Origin: Paenibacillus sp. CF384
GTDB lineage: Bacteria; Bacillota; Bacilli; Paenibacillales; Paenibacillaceae
DNA: 64,000 nucleotides
Direction: 5' to 3'
Assembly (NCBI RefSeq): GCF_900106745.1
Contig: NZ_FNNV01000008.1
Span: 186,001-250,000, forward strand
The notes below the pieces were generated by a model, which had not been told where the DNA came from, did no database searches, and saw only the letters and a list, made by a program, of their open reading frames with translations. A program made the translations under genes and the position numbers. Shown here in pieces: positions 59,691 to 64,000 of this stretch (positions are counted from its first letter, which is position 1; each line of letters begins with the position of its first letter).

Positions 59691-60725
59691 ATGTACCGCA
59701 TCTTAGTCGTCGATGATGAACCGATGATTCGCAAAGGACTGCATAAGCTGATCGGCGAAGCCGATCCTGCTGTTTGCCATGCCGAAACCGCAGACAACGG
59801 CCAGGATGCGCTGGATAAAATAGCGGCGAACCGCCCTGACCTGCTGTTCACCGATATCAAAATGCCGAAGATGGATGGATTGGAGCTATGTCGCCAAGTG
59901 AATGAGCGCTTTCCCGATCTGCCGGTCGTCATTATATCGGGCTACGGCGATTTCGAATACGCCAGGCAGTGCATGTCCTTTGGCGTGAAGGAATATTTGC
60001 TGAAGCCGGTAACCAAAGCGGCCGTGAGCCAGACCGTTGCGAAGCTGATCGCCGGCCTTGAAGCGCGGCGTCAAGCCGCCTATATTCCGCTCAAGCTGAC
60101 GGAAGAATGGCTGGATCGGCTGCAGGATGGCATCTGGTATTTGCGCCTCGAATCCATCAAGGCAGCAATCATGAATATCGAGCAGTACTGCACGCTGTGC
60201 AAGTTCGATGCGCAGATGGTTGGAGAGCTGATGCAAGAGCTCTCGGGCAAGCTGGCGGATCGGCTGAACGCGCGCGATGTGTATCCGTTCGAGCGGCCGC
60301 TGCGGCTGGCGGACAGGGACTCGGCTGCGATTGCCTGGCTTGGGGACTCGGCGACCTTGATGATGGAGCAATTGCGAGCGAAACGAAAAGGCAATCTGAA
60401 GGATCCGGTCGAGGAAGCCAAGAGCTACATCGAGCAGCATCTGGGCCGGGAATTATCGCTCGAGGAAGTGGCCGATAAGCTGGGGCTGAATGCCTCGTAT
60501 TTCAGTCAGTTGTTTAAGCAAATGACGAATGAGACGTTCGTGCAATACCGGACGAAGCGGCGGATGGAGAGAGCGAAACGGCTGCTGTCGATGCCGCATC
60601 ATAAGATTACTGATGTATCTGCCGAGGTCGGATTCGCCGATCATCCGCATTTTACGAAGACATTCAAGAAATACAGCGGGCAAACGCCGTCCGAATACCG
60701 GGAATCGCTGGGGATTCGCGGATGA
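59691..60725 (+). CDS. YesN-type response regulator with AraC domain (compact)
   Basis: Response regulator of 344 residues. Receiver with D8/D9, phospho-acceptor D55 in FTDIKMPKMDG and LLKPVTKAA; a short linker; then the AraC double helix-turn-helix (about 240-344) with LSLEEVADKLGLNASYFSQLFK and the end SGQTPSEYRE. It is about 190 residues shorter than the YesN at 38304, because the middle domain is much reduced. ATG 59691 follows AAGGAGG. Its stop overlaps the kinase start. Confidence 0.92.
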   Translation: MYRILVVDDEPMIRKGLHKLIGEADPAVCHAETADNGQDALDKIAANRPDLLFTDIKMPKMDGLELCRQVNERFPDLPVVIISGYGDFEYARQCMSFGVKEYLLKPVTKAAVSQTVAKLIAGLEARRQAAYIPLKLTEEWLDRLQDGIWYLRLESIKAAIMNIEQYCTLCKFDAQMVGELMQELSGKLADRLNARDVYPFERPLRLADRDSAAIAWLGDSATLMMEQLRAKRKGNLKDPVEEAKSYIEQHLGRELSLEEVADKLGLNASYFSQLFKQMTNETFVQYRTKRRMERAKRLLSMPHHKITDVSAEVGFADHPHFTKTFKKYSGQTPSEYRESLGIRG

Positions 60726-62575
60726 AGCTGAGTCTGTCGCGAAAGCTGTTTCTCTATTTTCTGATCGTGATCCTGTTCTCCCTGTCTACGGTCGGGATCT
60801 TCACGTACTTAAAGTCATCGGCTGCAATCGACAAGCAGGTCGAGCGCTATATTTCCACTGTCATTGAGAATGCGGGGGCACAAACCGACCAACAGCTCGA
60901 AACGTTCGAGCGGGTGAGCAATTCGATTCTATCCCAGCAGTCCGTCAAACGGTTTCTGGATATGGACCCCGCAGATAGCTACGAGTATTACCGATTCGCC
61001 AATGGTATCCGTCAGGATGTATTTCAGAAGATATTCATTACGTATCCGACCCAGATACACATGATCTACATCTTAGGCGAGCATGGACGATCTATCTTCG
61101 ATCAGAATCAAAGCTTCTCGTCGCTATCGGTCGATCCGACAAACCGGTACGAGGAATTGAAGGCAAAGACACCCGATAATGGCGAAATTGCGATACTGAA
61201 CACGGCGCTGATGAACGGTGAGCGAGTCGTTACGATTGCCCGCAAGATAAGAGGTTATACGTCTTATGCAGTGAAGGGCATTCTTGCGATCGAGCTGAAC
61301 GAAAGCCAGCTGGCAACGTTATGGAACAATGTTGACTTGGGAGAAAACGGCTTCTTCTTTATCCTCGACTCGGAAGGGGCCATTGTGTATGCACCCGCTG
61401 CCGGAACGAGGACTGAATTGGCGAAAACCGACCTTGGGAAACGAATCGCAACCGGCGAGAATACGCGCTTCATCGAGAAGACGAATGGGAAGAACATGTT
61501 GATCGTCTCGCATAAGTCGGATTATTCGGGATGGAGTCTCGCGGTCGCGATGCCGCTTGATGAGCTGCGCGAGCCAATCTCCGGCATTCGTTCCACGACG
61601 GTAACGGTCGGTCTTGTCACACTTGCAATTGCATTGTTCCTTGCTTTCCGCTTTGGCAATTCCATCGTTCGTCCGATTCGAATACTTAAGAACGGGATGC
61701 GCGAGACGGAGAAAGGAAACTGGATCAGCATTGAAAGCAAGCAGCGGGATGATGAGATCGGCGGACTGATTCACAGCTACAACCTGATGGTAAGCCGGCT
61801 TTCGGACATGATCGAGCGGGTGTATGATACGGAGCTTAGCAGTCAGAAGACGAAGCTGCAGCTGCAGGAGATCGAGCTGGAGCGGCATAAGGCGGAGTTC
61901 CAGGCGCTGCAGCTGCAAATTAATCCGCATTTTCTGTACAACACGCTGGAAACCATCAATTGCTACGCGATCGTGCAGGATTCGGATGAAATATCGGAAA
62001 TGGTCGAGGCGATGGCGTACATGCTTCGCTACTCGATTCAAACGAACCTCGAAGAGGTGACGCTGGCTAACGAATTGAATCACGTGCGCAATTATATGAT
62101 CATCCAGAAGCACCGCATCGGACATGATTTTGAAATCGAAGTCGTGACGCCGCCATCCCTTCTGCTGTCAGGGATGGTCAGGCTGACGCTGCAGCCGATA
62201 GTGGAAAATATTTTTCAGCATGCGTTTGCAGAGGGGTTCGAGGCTGCGCATTACATTCGCATTGATACTCGCCTGGAAGAGGGCGAACTGCTTGTCATCG
62301 TGGAAGATAACGGCGTGGGGATGACGGAAGAGAAGCTCGCTAAATTGAGAAAGAGGCTGGATCGGAACCGGTTGGTAGAGGTGGAGACGGCCAACCATGG
62401 ACGGCGCGGAGGCATCGGACTGGTGAATGTTCATCGGCGAATCCAGATGGTCTACGGCGATGAATTCGGCCTACGCGTTGACAGCTCGCTTGGCGAAGGA
62501 ACGCGAATCGTGCTGCGCATGCCGCATGAGGTTCGCTTGCTTGCGAAACCGGAGCTCGAGCTTGCGAAAGCCTAA
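60722..62575 (+). CDS. YesM-type sensor histidine kinase (second system)
   Basis: Membrane sensor kinase, 617 residues. First helix (about 9-30), dCache-like extracellular domain (31-290), second helix (about 292-312), HAMP (313-366), phospho-accepting H403 in LQINPHFLYNTLETIN, and HATPase with PIVENIFQHAF and VEDNGVGM. Gene order here is regulator then kinase, the reverse of the first system. Start ATG 60722 overlaps the regulator stop. It probably senses a sugar for the 56014-59557 transporter. Confidence 0.93.
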   Translation: MKLSLSRKLFLYFLIVILFSLSTVGIFTYLKSSAAIDKQVERYISTVIENAGAQTDQQLETFERVSNSILSQQSVKRFLDMDPADSYEYYRFANGIRQDVFQKIFITYPTQIHMIYILGEHGRSIFDQNQSFSSLSVDPTNRYEELKAKTPDNGEIAILNTALMNGERVVTIARKIRGYTSYAVKGILAIELNESQLATLWNNVDLGENGFFFILDSEGAIVYAPAAGTRTELAKTDLGKRIATGENTRFIEKTNGKNMLIVSHKSDYSGWSLAVAMPLDELREPISGIRSTTVTVGLVTLAIALFLAFRFGNSIVRPIRILKNGMRETEKGNWISIESKQRDDEIGGLIHSYNLMVSRLSDMIERVYDTELSSQKTKLQLQEIELERHKAEFQALQLQINPHFLYNTLETINCYAIVQDSDEISEMVEAMAYMLRYSIQTNLEEVTLANELNHVRNYMIIQKHRIGHDFEIEVVTPPSLLLSGMVRLTLQPIVENIFQHAFAEGFEAAHYIRIDTRLEEGELLVIVEDNGVGMTEEKLAKLRKRLDRNRLVEVETANHGRRGGIGLVNVHRRIQMVYGDEFGLRVDSSLGEGTRIVLRMPHEVRLLAKPELELAKA

Positions 62576-62593
62576 CGACGAGAAGGGAAGGCG

Positions 62594-63367
62594 ATGGGGA
62601 TGGCAATCGATTTGACAGGGAAAGTCGCGCTCGTAACGGGAGCGAGCGGAGGAATTGGGAGAGCGATAGCGATCTCCCTGGCTGCATCCGGAGCGAAGGT
62701 CGTTCTGAATTACTTGAACAGCAAAGAGGCTGCTGAAGAGGCTGTTGCATCCATTACGCGTAGTGGAGGTTCGGCGATTGCCATTCAAGCTGATGTCTCA
62801 AAGGCGGAAGAAGCGCAGCGGCTGGCAGCAGAGTCGGAGCAAGCATTCGGCCAACCGGTCGATATGCTGATCAACAATGCGGGGCATCTCGTACAGCGTG
62901 TGCCCAATGAGGACATGACGGAGGACGTGTACGAGCGCATTATGGATGTGAACCTGAAAAGCGTCGTGTTCGTTTCGAAGGCGGTCATTCCGGGAATGAA
63001 GGCATCCGGAGGCGGAAGCATCGTGAACCTGACGTCAGTAGCTGCGCATAACGGAGGAGGACCCGGTGCTTCCATCTATGCTGCCGGTAAAGCCGCCGTG
63101 CTCGCTTACACGAAAGGGTTGGCCAAGGAGGTGGCGGCCAGCGGCATTCGCGTGAATGCGATATCGCCCGGATTTATCGGGAATACGGCGTTTCACGCGA
63201 CGTTCACTTCTGCTGCAGCAAGAGAAGCGACGATTCAGAGCATACCGCTGCGAAGAGAAGGGACGCCGGAGGATGTGGCGGGAGTTGCTCTGTTCCTCGT
63301 TTCCGACTTATCCGCTTATCTGACCGGCGAGACGATTGAGGTTAATGGCGGCATGTTCATGCGTTAA
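62594..63367 (+). CDS. Short-chain dehydrogenase/reductase
   Basis: Classical SDR of 257 residues: cofactor motif TGASGGIGRAIA, NNAG at about residue 96, catalytic serine in VNLTSVAA, YxxxK in YAAGKAAVLAY and the end GETIEVNGGMF. The DV after a short strand (QADVSKAEE) fits NAD(P) binding. Possible roles include a KduD-like or DEH-reductase step in uronate breakdown, which its neighbours suggest but sequence does not prove. ATG 62594 follows GAAGGG; ATG 62600 is also possible. Confidence 0.88.
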   Translation: MGMAIDLTGKVALVTGASGGIGRAIAISLAASGAKVVLNYLNSKEAAEEAVASITRSGGSAIAIQADVSKAEEAQRLAAESEQAFGQPVDMLINNAGHLVQRVPNEDMTEDVYERIMDVNLKSVVFVSKAVIPGMKASGGGSIVNLTSVAAHNGGGPGASIYAAGKAAVLAYTKGLAKEVAASGIRVNAISPGFIGNTAFHATFTSAAAREATIQSIPLRREGTPEDVAGVALFLVSDLSAYLTGETIEVNGGMFMR

Positions 63368-63412
63368 ACGGATGTAGAGTCCATCAACGACGAGCGAAAG
63401 TGAGGGATTGTC

Positions 63413-64000
63413 ATGTCCAAGCTATTCGAACCGGTCAGCGGCTTGTTGACCGTACCCTATGAACCGAACGAGGCATCCGAGCTGCGTGAGAATCCGCCGC
63501 GATTCACATGGATGCCCGCGAAACCGGATGAAGATCGGTATATGCTGCAGGTTTCGGCTTCTGAACGTTTCGAAGCGGATCAGGCGGAGACCATCGGACC
63601 TATTCCCTATAATTTCTATACGCCGGATCACGTCTATGAGCCGGGAATCTATTATTGGCGTTATGCGCTGGTAGCAGCAGGAGCGTCAGAGCAGTCGGAT
63701 TGGAGCCGGGTGAGGACATTCACCGTCCCGGCTTCTATTCCGGAAACACCGCTGCCCGCGCCGGGAGCAAGATATGACGAGACGAGCTTCGCTCATCCTC
63801 GGCTGTGGCTTGATGGCCATCGAGTGGAAGCACTCCGAGGCCGTATCCGGGAGGATGGTTCGACCTGCGGCTTCGATGTTTTCTACGAGAAGTCGGTCAG
63901 GCCTTGGATGGAAAGAACGCTCATCGCCGAGCCGGAGCGATACCCGGATAATAAGCGCGTTGCCAAGCTATGGCGCCGGATGTATATGGACTGCCAAGAG
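63413..64000 (+). CDS. DUF4962/heparinase II-III-type protein (N-terminal part)
   Basis: The gene runs off the window after 196 codons without a stop. It opens without a signal peptide and shows a fibronectin-like DUF4962 domain (ENPPRFTWMPAKPDEDRYML, HVYEPGIYYWRYAL, DWSRVRTFTVP), then SFAHPRLWLDGHRVEALRGRI, the start of the heparinase-type alpha/alpha toroid. Such proteins are polysaccharide or oligosaccharide lyases acting on uronate-containing glycans. ATG 63413 follows TGAGGG. Absence of a signal suggests it acts on imported oligosaccharides. Family call is from the first 200 residues only. Confidence 0.75.
   Translation, partial: MSKLFEPVSGLLTVPYEPNEASELRENPPRFTWMPAKPDEDRYMLQVSASERFEADQAETIGPIPYNFYTPDHVYEPGIYYWRYALVAAGASEQSDWSRVRTFTVPASIPETPLPAPGARYDETSFAHPRLWLDGHRVEALRGRIREDGSTCGFDVFYEKSVRPWMERTLIAEPERYPDNKRVAKLWRRMYMDCQE

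Overview
The window looks like chromosome of a spore-forming, Gram-positive Paenibacillaceae bacterium (Paenibacillus/Cohnella type). The signs are a tricistronic GerA-family germination operon, an SLH-anchored surface glycosidase, a copper-amine-oxidase-N domain on a cell-wall hydrolase, two LplB/YtcP sugar ABC systems paired with YesM/YesN regulators, many lipoproteins, strong AGGAGG ribosome sites, frequent GTG/TTG starts and near-balanced base composition. This assignment is inference from gene content.

Layout. 1-2.1 kb: two FecCD siderophore permeases. 2.6-10.3 kb: small accessory genes (phosphotransferase, acetyltransferase, PhyH dioxygenase, BadF-type kinase), a cation/proton antiporter gene broken by two separate frameshifts, and a divergent MFS exporter/LysR pair. 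10.4-16.6 kb: an NlpC/P60 wall hydrolase, then a tight run of phosphotransferase, transglutaminase, second phosphotransferase, P-loop, VOC, phosphoesterase and phosphatase genes. 16.6-23.6 kb: a glycosidase-like lipoprotein, small lipoproteins, an acyltransferase, a pentapeptide protein, a LURP-one protein and an S41 peptidase. 23.6-27.4 kb: gerA-gerC-gerB on the minus strand. 27.6-31.9 kb: methyltransferase, aldo/keto reductase, 3-methyladenine glycosylase and a second PhyH protein.

32-43.7 kb is a galactan locus: a 1272-residue GH53 galactanase with galactan-binding and SLH domains, a remnant of a second GH53 gene, YesM/YesN, and a binding protein with two permeases. The galactanase promoter and the binding-protein promoter can be aligned without gaps over about 70 bases, so one regulator probably controls both.

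43.7-55.2 kb is an ethanolamine-utilisation microcompartment operon: eutL, a BMC-H gene, eutE, eutM, pduL, a eut-specific conserved gene, eutN, eutS, eutP, eutW, eutV, eutA, eutB, eutC. It follows a leader in which a hairpin with an ANTAR-type loop overlaps a terminator stem. No cobalamin adenosyltransferase, ethanolamine permease or alcohol dehydrogenase gene is present here. A module of about 45 residues resembling the N-termini of EutT and EutQ occurs at the PduL N-terminus and again at the C-terminus of the conserved eut protein.

55.2-56.0 kb is non-coding and packed with palindromic and tandem repeats. 56.0-64.0 kb holds a second sugar ABC system with its own YesN/YesM pair, a short-chain dehydrogenase and the start of a DUF4962/heparinase-type protein, suggesting use of a uronate-containing polysaccharide.
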